From: Plotosus lineatus
Lineage: Eukaryota > Chordata > Actinopteri > Siluriformes > Plotosidae
Length of the DNA stretch: 64,000 nt
Direction: 5' to 3'
Assembly (NCBI GenBank): GCA_024760905.1
Contig: CM045731.1
Span: 51,898,501-51,962,500 of the forward strand
Part shown: positions 18,807 through 30,248 of the stretch, piece after piece
How positions within the stretch are numbered: the stretch's first letter is position 1
Layout of the letters: each line of letters begins with the position of its first letter
Translations under genes and position numbers: made by a program
The notes under the pieces: model-generated
What the model was told of the DNA's origin: nothing
The model's input: the letters and a program-made list of their open reading frames with translations, nothing else
The model's database searches: none

Positions 18807-19735
18807 TCATGTCATTCACTCAGTGTTTGCCAAACTGCTTAGTCCTATCAGGATTCTAGCCAACACAGGGTGAAGATAAAATACGCCATGGACAGCTTGC
18901 CAGACCATTGCAGGGCTAGCACATGCAACCATTCACACTGATACCTACATCTACCGCCTAGAAAAGTGGTTCTCAATTATTTCTGTGGCGCCCCCCCAGG
19001 AAGAAAAAACATTTCACACCCCCACCACCCCGCGAGTGACTATAAATAGTATTATTTGTCTATAAAATTGTTATTAGTACACCTCTGCATAACATTGTAT
19101 CTTTATTAAATTTAAAAACAAAAAAGAAAGAAATATAGTTCAACTTGCAACAAAGGAAAAACTTCATTAACATTTTTTAAAATCTGCAATTGAAAAGATT
19201 TAAAGTGCACCAATGTGCCTGAAATAAAAAAATACATCATATTTAAACTGATTTAACTTATTTATGTCTTAACATCTCCGTCTCTTTCCACCTTTCTCTT
19301 CATTCCTGTTAGAAAATTTCTCAGTGTTGTTTCTTGAGGGTTTGTTTACTGCACTTCATATTGTTTGCTCGTACGAAAAACCACTACATCATAGTGCGTC
19401 AATGAGAGCGCCATTGTCAACTAGTGGAGTGGAGGTGCAATGACACTTCATTCTCATACACAATTCCAGAAAAGCATGTTCCCCAGAGTCATATGCGCTT
19501 TTCCTGGCACCACACTGCGCCCTCCGTGGCATCATACCACAACCCCCTTAGGGGGCGCGCCCCACTATTTGAGAAGCACTGACCTAGAAGCAATTTGGAA
19601 CAAGTTAATGTGCAAATCTTTGGCCCGAGTGAGGAAACCCACACAAGCTCGGGAACAACATGCAAATGCCGAACCGATACCAATACCCAGGACCTTCTCG
19701 CTGAAAGGCAGACATGCTACACCACAATGCCACTG
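18807..19735 (-). mobile_element. Common SINE-like repeat split by a hAT element
   Basis: Left part 18807-18963 (TCATTCACTCAGTGTTTGCC, GACCATTGCAGGGC), right part 19582-19735 (GAAACCCACACAAGCTCGGG, ACCCAGGACCTTCTCGCTG). Confidence 0.82.
18964..19581. mobile_element. hAT non-autonomous element nested in a SINE
   Basis: Same family as 61178-61919 (AGTGGTTCTCAATTATTTCT to ATTTGAGAAGCACTG). Flanked by GCCTAGAA and ACCTAGAA, an 8-bp duplication with one difference. The flanks (18807-18955 and 19590-19735) are two halves of one minus-strand SINE. Confidence 0.85.
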
Positions 19736-19743
19736 GTATGCAG

Positions 19744-20872
19744 TGGAATGTGATAAGCACTCAGGGCGCTTACAAAATTGGAGTGGGTGGGCGCTTATTA
19801 AAATGTTGCCAGTGGAGTGGACCGGTAAGTGCTTATTACCATAGAGAGGGAAAAAACATGAATAATAACAGGACAATAAAAGTTTTACTGGTATTTGTAT
19901 TATTCATTTTGTGCTATCAACCAAATTACTTACATGAAAGCTGAAAATAAACAGAAAACAGCATAATTAAAAAAAAAAACCCTTTAATTTTCCCTCCTGG
20001 TACTGTGCCTTTAAATATTTCCCCCATGTAAAATTGAGCCAATCAACATGAATGCCAACTTTAGCACATGGCGTGGTGAAAAATACTCCTCATCACTTTC
20101 TGATAAGTCCATATCTGGCTCATCGCTCAATTCATTCAGAGCATCCTATAGTTTTGCTGTCGCAGTTTCTAATGGTTCATCTTGTTGGACATTTACCAAG
20201 AGAACACAGCAAAATATTTTCCTGGTTTTTAAAGCATGACAGAACGATCGAATGTGTTGTTACTGACAAACATTATAGACATTCACCAGTGGCAGGGGGT
20301 TTTGAAATACCATGTAAACTCACTTTTACAGGCAGCGAATGCCTCATTGTTACAGAGACTGATCGAATAAAATTGGGAAGTTTGATCTATGAATTTTGCT
20401 CCCAGTACACATGGGAGGTTATTAGAGATGAGAGAGAGATGAGATTTCCTTTCGGCTTTTTTCCCTTCTTCAGGGGTCGCCACAGAGAATGATTCGCACA
20501 TTTGATTTGGCATAGGTTTTTATGTCGGATGCCCTTCTTGACACAACCTTTTTTTTAGCAAGGGACAGAAACATGCTGACGGCTTTGCAGCTACTCTTTA
20601 CGAAAGTTAGCAATGGTTCTTTTACATGCCTCTCACCATAGATAGTGAGAGACATGGCCTGCCTTTCACAACCCAGTCAGCCTCACTGGGGGGACAGTGA
20701 CAACCCTGTGGGGACTCGAACCCCCAACCTTAGGATCAGCGATCCAGCGCCCTATACCCCTAGACCACCACTGAGCCATGGGAGGTAATTAGAGGTAAAA
20801 TCAAAACACTGGGGGGGGGGGGGGGGGGGGGGGGTTATTGGAGCAAGATTCTTATTACGTTGCATATGGTAT
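19744..20872 (+). mobile_element. DNA-transposon-like repeat, HIRAN-like remnant, copy A
   Basis: Matches 46462-47289 in reverse orientation, including outer parts (ATGTGATAAGCACTCAGGGC and GGAGCAAGATTCTTATTACG). Broken frames give [10 protein letters not shown] and then, one frame over, [13 protein letters not shown] and GGFEIPCKL, a HIRAN-like pattern. Interrupted by a full-length SINE at 20428-20776 and by a G run. Confidence 0.7.
20428..20776 (-). mobile_element. Full-length tRNA-type SINE with RTE tail
   Basis: Minus strand starts CAGTGGTGGTCTAGGGGTAT with a B-box-like GGGGGTTCGAGTCC and ends in a tail (GGCGACCCCTGAAGAAGGGA, AGCCGAAAGG) like the RTE LINE at 31264-31315. Flanked by an about 18-bp duplication (20410-20427 and 20777-20794, one difference). 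Confidence 0.88.
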
Positions 20873-21195
20873 TATCAATTCAAAATATTTTCTTATATCT
20901 GATTGATGGAAAGCCACCAGCTAATTCGTGGTATTTTTTATACAAGTAGACATATTATTGACATTAGACTGACCATTGAACATTTATTATGTGCACAATT
21001 GATGTGCATGCCATAAATGTTCAATGTTCAATCTAATTAATTGTACTATTTAAAAAAGATGGCAGACAAGCATAGCTGATCTATATAATATCTAGATAGG
21101 CTATGTCTGTCCACCGTCTTTTATAAGTAGTACAATTTTCAACAAAGCACTGTGGCCCTGAGTCATCAAAACTTTATTTTGGTTTCTCAATATTC

Positions 21196-21520
21196 ATGGT
21201 GGAACAGTGGTTAGCACGTCCGCCTCACAGTAAGAAGTTCAATTCCTGGACGTTTCTTTGAGTTTGCACGTTCTCCCCATGCTTATGAAGGTTTCCTCAG
21301 TGTGCTCGTTTCCTCCCATAGTCCAAAAACATGTACGTTGGGCTAATGCGCTGTTCTAAATCGTCCTTCAATATAGGTGAATATGAATGGCTGAGTGTGC
21401 TTTTTGGCCTTGTGATGGGTGGGCTTGTACCGTCGGCCTTCACCCGGAGTTGGCTAAGCTGGCTGCCAGCCTCCCTGTGACCCTAATTAGGATTAAACAG
21501 CTTAGAAAATGAATAAATGA
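21196..21520 (+). mobile_element. Common SINE-like repeat
   Basis: GGTGGAACAGTGGTTAGCAC to TTAGAAAATGAATAAATGAA. Confidence 0.77.
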
Positions 21521-21879
21521 AGAATATTTATGTAGTTCTAAGCCATATCTGAGTGAGTAGCAGTGCTAAGCTCTGCCTACCAACAGCATTGTCAGTAGGG
21601 TGTAGCATGTCTATCTGATGCAACATCTGTTTCTTTTCCCTCCTCTTCTTCCGAGAGAAAGTTAACAAGAAAATAAATGCCTATGCTCAAGATTAGAAGC
21701 ATGTCCCTCATAACAAGCCAATAAAGTTGTATTTGGTGGAAACGAGTCTAATCTTGAAAAACGATAATATGCCATTGACATCAGTGAATCTTCTTCACTT
21801 CACTTAGCCCTTAAAATCCGGGTATGTTGTTGGGGTGCCTTCATGGCGAGACTTGGGATGATTTGGCCTGGAGGCGCCC

Positions 21880-22128
21880 ATCCCTCTCCAGGTCGTAGAA
21901 ACACGCTAATGGCTTTGCAGCCTACTCTTTATGAAAGTCACCAATGTTTTTTTTTTTTTTACATGCCTCTCACCATAGACAGTGAGAGACATGGCCTGCC
22001 TTTGATAACCCAGTTAGCTGCACATGGGGGTGGGGGGGGGGGGGGCAGTGACAACCCTGTGGGGACTCGAACCCCCAACCTTAGGATCGGCGATCCTGCG
22101 CCTTAACCACTAGATCACCACTGCCCCA
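21880..22128 (-). mobile_element. tRNA-type SINE, 3' truncated
   Basis: Same family as 20428-20776 (TCTCACCATAGACAGTGAGA, GGGACTCGAACCCCCAACC, head at the right near CTAGATCACCACTGCCC). Confidence 0.78.
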
Positions 22129-23059
22129 CATTGGTGAATATGGATTGGAAACTGTGTGAACTAGGAATCGCATGCTACAGCGAGCGGCACTTCTGACTGA
22201 CTCACACCAGCTGAGCTCACTTTTCTCAGAACTTGAAAATATGTTCAATGAATAATAAAACAAATATAGAATTCTGCTTTTATGTGATATGGAGAATTAG
22301 GAATAGATCTTGGAGGCTGTTATCAGCTATAAAACCCCTCAATCTGAATAATCTCCATATTCATCTTCACTTCATTCAGTAATAGCCTAATATGAGATGT
22401 GCTGCTTTTTACGTTTATAGTGTTTTAAGTATTTGTCATTTGTGGATCAGTGAAAATGTCCTAAGAATCTGTAGCCAGTTGACTGTGTTGTTCTGGTCCA
22501 TGAGCCAGCACTGTACAAAGTACTGTAATTTATGGTCGAAATCTGATGACTTCGCTCAAGTGTGGGAGGATCTGGAACAGAATATATTAAGGATCTGGAT
22601 TTAGAAACTTTCAGCAAGATGTGTTTGACTATGTAGATATTTAAATCTGCTGGGAGAAAAAAATAGGATTGTGCATTATTCTGGTTGGAAAACTACATTT
22701 GCAAAGTCATTGTTGGTCATGCTGAGCCATAGTCCAGCATACTTTAGTGGTTTCTCTACTAAACACAGTGGGTACTTTCATGACTCAGACTCCATTTAGT
22801 TATTGTAACTTTTAACAATTAAACCTTGGACTTGAATTTTGGAAATAATCTTTAAGAGAATATGCTGACAGAATGCATTCTGCTCTTATGTGACTATCAG
22901 GGTCATCAGTTGAGGCCGACCCATTTAATAGCACACGGCCAAGAAGAACATCATGAACATGAAGGAAAAAAATTATTTTGTTCCACTTTCAGCATGACAT
23001 GGCTGGCATGGTATGGCCATGATAGCACAATAAGAACGTCCTAGGCATTCTGTATTGAC

Positions 23060-23400
23060 TTATCCACATTGTTGAGTAGGTTTCCTCCAAGTATTTTAAT
23101 TTTAATCCCACTGTCCAAATACATGCACATTAGGATGACCAGTTGTTCCAGATTGCCCCTTGGTCAGATAGTGACTGTGAATGGTTGTGTGCGTTGTCCT
23201 GCAATGGTCTGGAGAGCTGTTCATGGTGTACCCTGCATTCACCCAGAGTCAGCTCAGATAGACTCCATTCTCCATGTGACCCTTGTGGGGCCGGTGGCGT
23301 AGTGGCCACTAGGCTCGGGTGTAAAAATCCCAACAGACGTTGCCTACTTTTACTCCATGTGACCCGAGTAGGACTAAGCAGTTCGGTAAAGTAATGAATA
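23060..23400 (+). mobile_element. Common SINE-like repeat, diverged and partly duplicated
   Basis: TAGGTTTCCTCCAAG, TGCAATGGTCTGGAGAGCTG, CACCCAGAGTCAGCTCAGAT. A tRNA-like GGGCCGGTGGCGTAGTGGCC (23286) interrupts before the tail GTAAAGTAATGAATAG. Confidence 0.65.
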
Positions 23401-23591
23401 GGTCAGGATATTAAAATTTATGCTTACTTTTAAGTCGGATTTCTGGGCATAGTGAACTGTTTTCCTTCAGGCTGTCCTCTCTGGGTGGACAGGGAGACTT
23501 CTCATCCTCTGGCTCCACTTGTGCTCTGTACTTAATTTTCAGGTATGAGGTACAAGGTGGGGTTGGGGCAAAAAAATAAATAAAAATAAGC

Positions 23592-23595
<4 letters not shown>

Positions 23596-23635
<40 letters not shown>
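23596..23635 (+). repeat. (AC)20 microsatellite
   Basis: Twenty AC units. Poly-G (23825-23833) and poly-T (23878-23902) runs follow. Confidence 0.97.
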
Positions 23636-23637
<2 letters not shown>

Positions 23638-23875
23638 TAGAGCAAAACAAAATAAGTAAACCCCCGCGAAATTACCAAAAATAAATTAAAAACATGGTCT
23701 CTGGACCACCTGCAATGCCGTCACTGACCACCGCCAACAAGGTGAAAACCTCTACATTAATGCACAAATGATTTTTTAATTCTTAAGAATATAGTTTGAT
23801 CAACTAGTATGCAGCTTTTTTTTGGGGGGGGGGGATTATAAAGTGTTCAATACTCTAAATTTTAGGCATAAATGA

Positions 23876-23909
<34 letters not shown>

Positions 23910-25179
23910 GTGTGGTACAGCAACACTGCATTTAGAAAGCTAAGAATGAAATCCATCCACTTGGGGGCGATCAAGGTCTACAGCTTAGAGATCTGCTCAG
24001 TGTTCTAATTCTAGGGAACAAATACATAAAGCTTCATTATGCATGCATGCAGAAGAGAGCAGAGCCAATGGCTCATTCTGTCACTCTTATTAATCCTCAG
24101 CAGGAGTGCAGACAATAAAGGCCACTGTAGGAGATATACTGTAGGTCACCTTCATAATTAGTAACAAGCCAGGCTCATACTGATGCATCAGCATCTCAAT
24201 TTTGCATTAAAATGCCTTGGTGAGAAGACAGAGAAAAGATTCTACTTTAATATAAAATAATAAATATTTCAATTTTTTTTATTACAACCATATGGCTGCA
24301 TGTCTTGAGTTTTGATTCATGCTTGTCTTGAGGCTATGAAAACAGGTTTATGATGGTAAGACCCACTGATCCGATGATCTGATGATGCATACATATAGAT
24401 CCTAAAAGAAGCTAAATTATAAGTATTGTTGTCAAAGTGTTGCCCTCATTAGAGCAGTAAGTGCCTTCACCTCATTTTACTATCCAATACCACTCTTTCC
24501 CCTTTTCTTCCAGTATCTACACAGTGTGTTTGTTGTAAGGCTGTACTCTTGATGACACCCAAGAATATACAATTTTTTTTATTCAGCGATTAAGGACAGT
24601 GATAAAGCAGTATATGGCACTATTAATTAAATGATTGCTATAATGAAACTTCATTAAACGGAAATCAATAACCCAAGGCTCAAATTAAAACAAGGTCCAT
24701 ACATTATACGCTCTTTTACAAGGAGGCCCGAAATGGCCTCGTATATTCAACCCAATAAGATGTTGCTATGGGAACACATGAAGGGCGTGGGACACTTGAT
24801 GAGTTTAAAAGGAGAGTGTACATGTTTTTATTTGCTGCCCAACATTTTCTCAATGAGGTCTGTGAAATTTATCCGGAGTTAATGATCAGATCTAAGTAAT
24901 GGTGGGTTAAATGATTATTGTGGGTATTCCGAGTATGACCTACGGAGTATCCGTAAAGTCATTACATCCATTCACGAGACCGATATTCTGTAATTGCCCT
25001 ATACATGATTAGTGTGGTCTTGACCCCTTTTTACTGCCAGATCATATCTAAAAGTAAAAACCGGGATAATAAAGCTAGTGAGTGTAAGGCCATCTGACAA
25101 TGCTCTGTTTATGGATCCAAGCTGCTGCTATGAATGACATTTATACAGTATACACAGCCACTTTATTAGGAACACTCAC

Positions 25180-25296
25180 TCACTCAGTCCTTTTTTCAGG
25201 ATGTCTATCTTCTCCAACACCAGGTAAAAGTGGGATACACCCTGAACAGTTTGTCAAACCATCGTAGGGCCAACAACAACAACAACAACAACAACA
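25180..25296 (-). mobile_element. SINE-like fragment leading into microsatellites
   Basis: GTGGGATACACCCTGAACAG and ACCATCGTAGGGCCAACAAC, then (CAA)n and (AC)n. Confidence 0.6.

Positions 25297-25356
<60 letters not shown>
25271..25356 (+). repeat. (CAA)n then (AC)n
   Basis: (CAA) 25271-25296 then (AC) to 25356, arising at the GGGCCAACA of a SINE copy. Confidence 0.97.
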
Positions 25357-25360
<4 letters not shown>

Positions 25361-25383
25361 AGGCTGTTGTGGAATAGCCAGTT

Positions 25384-26560
25384 AATATCCCCATTTCACT
25401 GGAGCGCTGAGTGCAAGGATCATGGCCGAAAGGCGCGGAACGCACTCTACGGAGGAGCTTCGGCATTTTTACACGGAAAATGGGTAAAAAAACTACAGAA
25501 AATTGCACCTTCCGAACACCCTCGGAACGATCACGGAATATGCGGAAAGGACACGGAAAGACCGCGGGTCGGAATACATGTGTAAAAGTGCTCGGATAAC
25601 CTTTGGAACCAGTGCGGACAGCAAACGAAGACCTTTGGATAATTCACGGAACGTTCACGGAATGAACGCGGCACTACTTTTCAGAAGGAAGACCCACGGA
25701 ATGATCTCGGAACGGGCGGAATGAAGACAGAACGTTCACGTTCAACACGGAATGACCAATGAATGACTGAGGAATAGCCGGTGTAACCACGTTTCAACGC
25801 GGGAAAATCAGCAAAGATCAAAGGATTTGCTCCTGATTCCGCCTGATACGCTGTATGACCAAAGAAGCTCATTCTCTCATTCATACTATGTTTATAATGT
25901 GCAATAAATTTAAAATGTAACATATGTTTGTAATTTACCATATGTTTCTAATGTGCAATATGTTTATAATTTACAATAAATGTAAAATTTAACATATGTT
26001 AATATGTTTATTATCAATAATGTCAATACATTCCTTTTATTTGCACCTCAATTATTCCAGACTAAAAACCATGCACACAAGTCCAAACCACAGTGATTAT
26101 AACTTTAAAACTTTATTACATAAACAGGAAAACAGAAAAAATAAAGTGAATGAACTGGAATAATTTATAGTGGAAGTGACTTCCTTGAATGTTCCGCAAG
26201 TCTTCTGTGTTATCTGCAACCATTCCACAAACGTTCTGCATGTATTCCGCAAACCTTCCGTGAGCATTTTTTGGGGATTCTGTGGCCGTGTTTGACCACC
26301 TGTAAGAAGGAGGAATGTTCGTGGAACGTTCACAGAAGACTTGCGGAATAAAAGGAACAATCACGAAACGTTTGCGGAAAGAACGGAACGTTTGTGGAAG
26401 GACTGCGGAACGTGAGGGGACACTGTCGAGAAATTTTTCCATGAACGTGCTTTTGAACATGTTCAAAAGCACGTTTGCGGAAGATTTTCACCTGATGGAA
26501 GAGCAGGAATACCTTCAGAATCATACGGAAGATGATGAAATGACTGAGGAACGTTGGAGG
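25384..26560. repeat. Degenerate CGGAA/TTCCG-rich block
   Basis: From 25420 to 25770, CGGAA recurs every 9-13 bases (GGAACGATCACGGAATATGC). From 26170 to 26280 the complement TTCCGC form dominates, and from 26300 to 26490 the GGAACGTTC form again. The middle (25860-26100) is AT-rich. Reading frames here repeat FRxRxxNVPxTF-like words. Confidence 0.6.
26444..26475. repeat. Perfect 32-bp palindrome
   Basis: Centre TTTTGAACATGTTCAAAA extended to AACGTGC on the left and GCACGTT on the right; every base pairs with its mirror. Confidence 0.95.
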
Positions 26561-26589
26561 ATGACTATGGTTTTGCTTCCGCGAGTCTG

Positions 26590-26770
26590 CCACGCTCCAA
26601 TGAAATGGGGGTATTTGCCTAATGTGTACTGTATGTCTTTTGACCATGGGAGAAAACCAGAGTACCCGGAGAAATCTCACACAAGTATAGGGAGAACATG
26701 AAAACTTCACACAAAAATGGACCTTCTTGCTGTGAGGTGGAACGTGCCAGCTTCTATGCCACCATGCTGC
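26590..26770 (-). mobile_element. Common SINE-like repeat fragment
   Basis: AAAACCAGAGTACCCGGAGA and ACCTTCTTGCTGTGAGGTGG. Confidence 0.65.
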
Positions 26771-26805
26771 CCATTATTCAGAACTCCCACTTATTAATGC
26801 ATTTA

Positions 26806-27120
26806 CAGCATTGCTAGACGTACCCCAATCAGCCAGTACATTAAAACCACCTGACCAAAGCTCAGCAGCCCCATGCACAGCAAAATTACAATTCCTTTCT
26901 TTCATATTAACAGCTGACATCGTTTGTGGGATCAGATCAGTCGAGATGCTCCTCATGTGCATTAATGAACCTTTGGCACCCATGAAACCTTAGCTATGTC
27001 ACTCTTGTCTTTCCTGGTCTCATCTTAGGAGGGTAATTATGCCTGCATACCAGGAACATCGTACAATATCTGCCATTTTGGTGATGAATGAACCCAGTTG
27101 TTCAGTGTGGTCTTGTCAAA
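26806..27120 (-). mobile_element. Decayed Tc1-like fragment
   Basis: CCAATCAGCCAGTACATTAAAACC and GCATTAATGAACCTTTGGC resemble the end and transposase region of a second fish Tc1 family, read in antisense. Heavily diverged. Confidence 0.5.
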
Positions 27121-27164
27121 ATCACTCCAAACCTATGTTTGCTGATTTTTTCTGCTTCCAATGA

Positions 27165-27460
27165 ACACATCAACTTCACAAACTGACTTCCGTCTAATAC
27201 AGAAGTACAGTACCCAATCCTGCTCCTACCTTCCTGAGGACTTTATCTCCAATCCTAATGTTGAGCCATATGGGAGATCTAAGGGTCAGGTTTTAAGTCT
27301 TCATTTCAAAGTCTTAAGGCTTGATTAAATAATTAGATGGTCGGTCAGGTGGGCATGATTTGGAGCAAAGGTCTTCAGGAAGGTAGATCTCTAAGAGCAG
27401 GATTGGGTACGTCTGTATTAGACAGAAGTCAGTTCTTGAAGTTGATGTGAGTCTAATACA
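27165..27460. repeat. Foldback element
   Basis: Left arm TCTAATACAGAAGTACAGTA CCCAATCCTGCTCC; right arm GAGCAGGATTGGGTACGTCT GTATTAGACAGAAGTCAGTT. Together they form an imperfect hairpin about 290 bp long, like a MITE. Confidence 0.7.
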
Positions 27461-28750
27461 TCACATTCTTTTGTAGGTGCCGGTGTAATAAGATAAATAT
27501 GATTCACCCATTATAATGATTTTAATGTTAGTGTGTTTAATGCCAGATTCAAAATGTGGTTGGTTGTTGCAGCCAAATAGATGGGTATGATTCCTTCAGA
27601 ATCTGGTGAGCTTGAGAATGGTGTGGAAAAAAGACTTGTGTGGAAATGGCTTGTTGTCAACAAAGGAGGTTGGCCAAACTGATGTGAGTTGACCAAGGTT
27701 CCCATAACTCAAATATGCAAAGTGTGAGTAGAACAGCATCTCAAACCTCTTTAGATTCCACTCCTGCTGTCCAAGAACAGGAATCAGGTTCACCAAAGCA
27801 GGATAGTCCAACATAAGGAAATGGGGGTGAGGGGGGTGAGGTTACGGTGAGTTGCCAATGAATGTCTTTTTTTAACTACAGAACAAACGGGTTCAGTTCA
27901 AATCTTTGCTAATGGGAGCTATAAAAATAATTGCGATGCTCTTGTGCCTTGAAGGCTACAGATAAGACTAGGTTCATTTTCCCTGCTATAAATATCCTGT
28001 AGCTTTCTGAGCATGCATAAGGTGTTGAGTGCTCTATAGAGCCAACAGAACTTAATTTATTGCGTCGCCGACTACTTTGTACCAATCTGCCTAGGAAAAG
28101 CATGAAGACACATTACTGTACAACTGGAGGAATTAATTCATAGATGAATTATGCAGGCCTATTAATTAATTACAGCAGCCAAAAGCAAGTTAAATCACTT
28201 CACATTAGCATTTGCATACCGTGTGACATGTGAATAAATAGCTGAAGGCAGAATGCATCAAGAGACTGACACGTGGAAAGAATGCTAAGGTCTATACAAA
28301 ATGGAGGCAGATCAAAGATGGCAATGGAGGAGTACGAGAGCCTTTGGAGGAAGAAGACATGGATCAGACCCCAGTGGGAAGAGAGGGAGGGAGGAGTGGG
28401 GAGAAAAGTCGTAAAAAAAAAAAAAAAAACTCTAGGTGCACTACTCTGGCCTCTGGCTCTTCATATCTTTTACATTTCTAATTAAAAGAGATAAAGAGTG
28501 AGGGAGTCATCAATCCTACAGTGATTTCCCTGTTAAGGTTTTAGAGGAAGCCATAAAGCAGGCAGCCCAGCTCCATTGATTTTATAATTAGACCCTGTGC
28601 ACAAGGAGAACACAGAGAATACAGAAGAAGAAAGAATAAGAAGCATTTATAACAAGGCAGTGAGAAAAGGATAGAAGGTCAGCAAAAAGTGATTAAAAGG
28701 GAAAAGATTATTCAGAGCCTTGAAACATTAGCGCATGCTACATTTATTAA

Positions 28751-29085
28751 TTCATGTCAAACCACTTAATATTTATTTGGGTCGTGGGAAGGCTGGAGTT
28801 AATCGTAGCCGACTCTGGGCAAAGGCAGGGTACACCCTGAACAGCTCTCCAGACCATTACATGGCTACACCACAAACACGTACACACACAACCATTCACA
28901 TTCACAATTAGGAGATGTGCATGTCTTTGGACTGTAGACGAAAACAGGAGTGCCCAGAGGAAACCCACCTAAATATGGAAAAACCTGCAACTCCACAAAG
29001 AAATGACCTTGTCGAGCCTGGGATTGAACCCAGGATCTTCTTGCAGTGAGGCAGATGTACTAACCACTTCACCACCATAGTTTAG
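28751..29085 (-). mobile_element. Common SINE-like repeat
   Basis: Left GCTGGAGTTAATCGTAGCCG; right GAACCCAGGATCTTCTTGCA, GTACTAACCACTTCACC. Confidence 0.77.
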
Positions 29086-29299
29086 GAAATGTTACAAGTG
29101 GAAAGGGTTTAGATAAAGCTGCAGTTTAGGTTGATTTCAGTGAATAATCAAAGAACCAAACATATTCTGTTGATATGTTTTTGAATGCTTATGTCCAATA
29201 TATTTACTGATGTCTGTACTGCTATACGTACGTACTGTATCTCTAAAAGCTGACGCTTACTTCCGGACATAATTGCTTATGTCGAAGTAAATTTTATTC

Positions 29300-29637
29300 A
29301 TTCATTCGCTGAACCGTTTAGACCTAATTAGGGTTGCAGGAAGGCTGGTGCCCATCTAAGCCGACTCTGGGTGAGGGTGGGGTACAACCTGGAAGGCTGC
29401 GAGGCCATCGCAGGGCCAACAGTCACACAACCATTCATACACTCACTTGGAGGTGAGTTGGAAGTCAATTAACGTACTGTGCATGTTTTTGAACTGTGGG
29501 AGGAAACCAGAGTACCCCGAGGAAACCCACACAAGCATGGAAACTCCACACAGAAACGCCCAAGCTGGGAATCGAAACCAGGACCTTCTTGCTGTGAGGC
29601 AGACGTGCTAACCACTATGCCACAGTGCTACCCCAGT
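29300..29637 (-). mobile_element. Common SINE-like repeat
   Basis: Starts TTCATTCATTCGCTGAACCG and ends CAGACGTGCTAACCACTATG; one of the best preserved copies. Confidence 0.8.
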
Positions 29638-29804
29638 GAATTTTACTTCGAAGGGAATTGACTGTGATTGGCATATTTTTGGAACTGATTGAATTCGATG
29701 TAAATTATATGGATTTGCAATCTTATACAAAAAAATTTTGATCTGTGCAAAATTTGTTACGAAATTAGAATTTTTGCCAATATAACTGATGATATACTTG
29801 TCCT

Positions 29805-29997
29805 TCTCAAAAAATTAGCATATTGTGATAAAGTTCATTATTTTCTGTAATGTACTGATAAAAATTAACTTTCATATATTTTAGATTCATTGCACACCAA
29901 CTAAAATATTTCAGGTATTTAATTGTTTAAATACTGATGATTTTGGCATACAGCTAATAAAAACCCAAAATCCCTATCTCAAAAATTAGCATATTCA
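29805..29997 (+). mobile_element. Tc1-like left end
   Basis: TACTTGTCCTTCTCAAAAAA onward matches the first about 200 bp of the element at 48689; the match decays after the second AATTAGCATATT near 29995. Only a 5' remnant remains. Confidence 0.8.
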
Positions 29998-30248
29998 AAA
30001 TTCAAAGGTTTCAAAAGAGACTTCTAATTTAATACCTTACGTGTGAGTCAGCTTCAAGCTTTTCCTTTTAACTCTATTCCAAAGTATTATTAAAACAACA
30101 GCACCCTGAGAATGCAAACCACTGCTCAGCCCAGCAATCCTCACAATGTTAGAGAATCCTTTCAACTAGCTCGGCAGTCAGTCACTTACATTTTGATGGT
30201 GGTTGCATGCTTATAACATTATTACCTTACAACATCATCTTACATACA

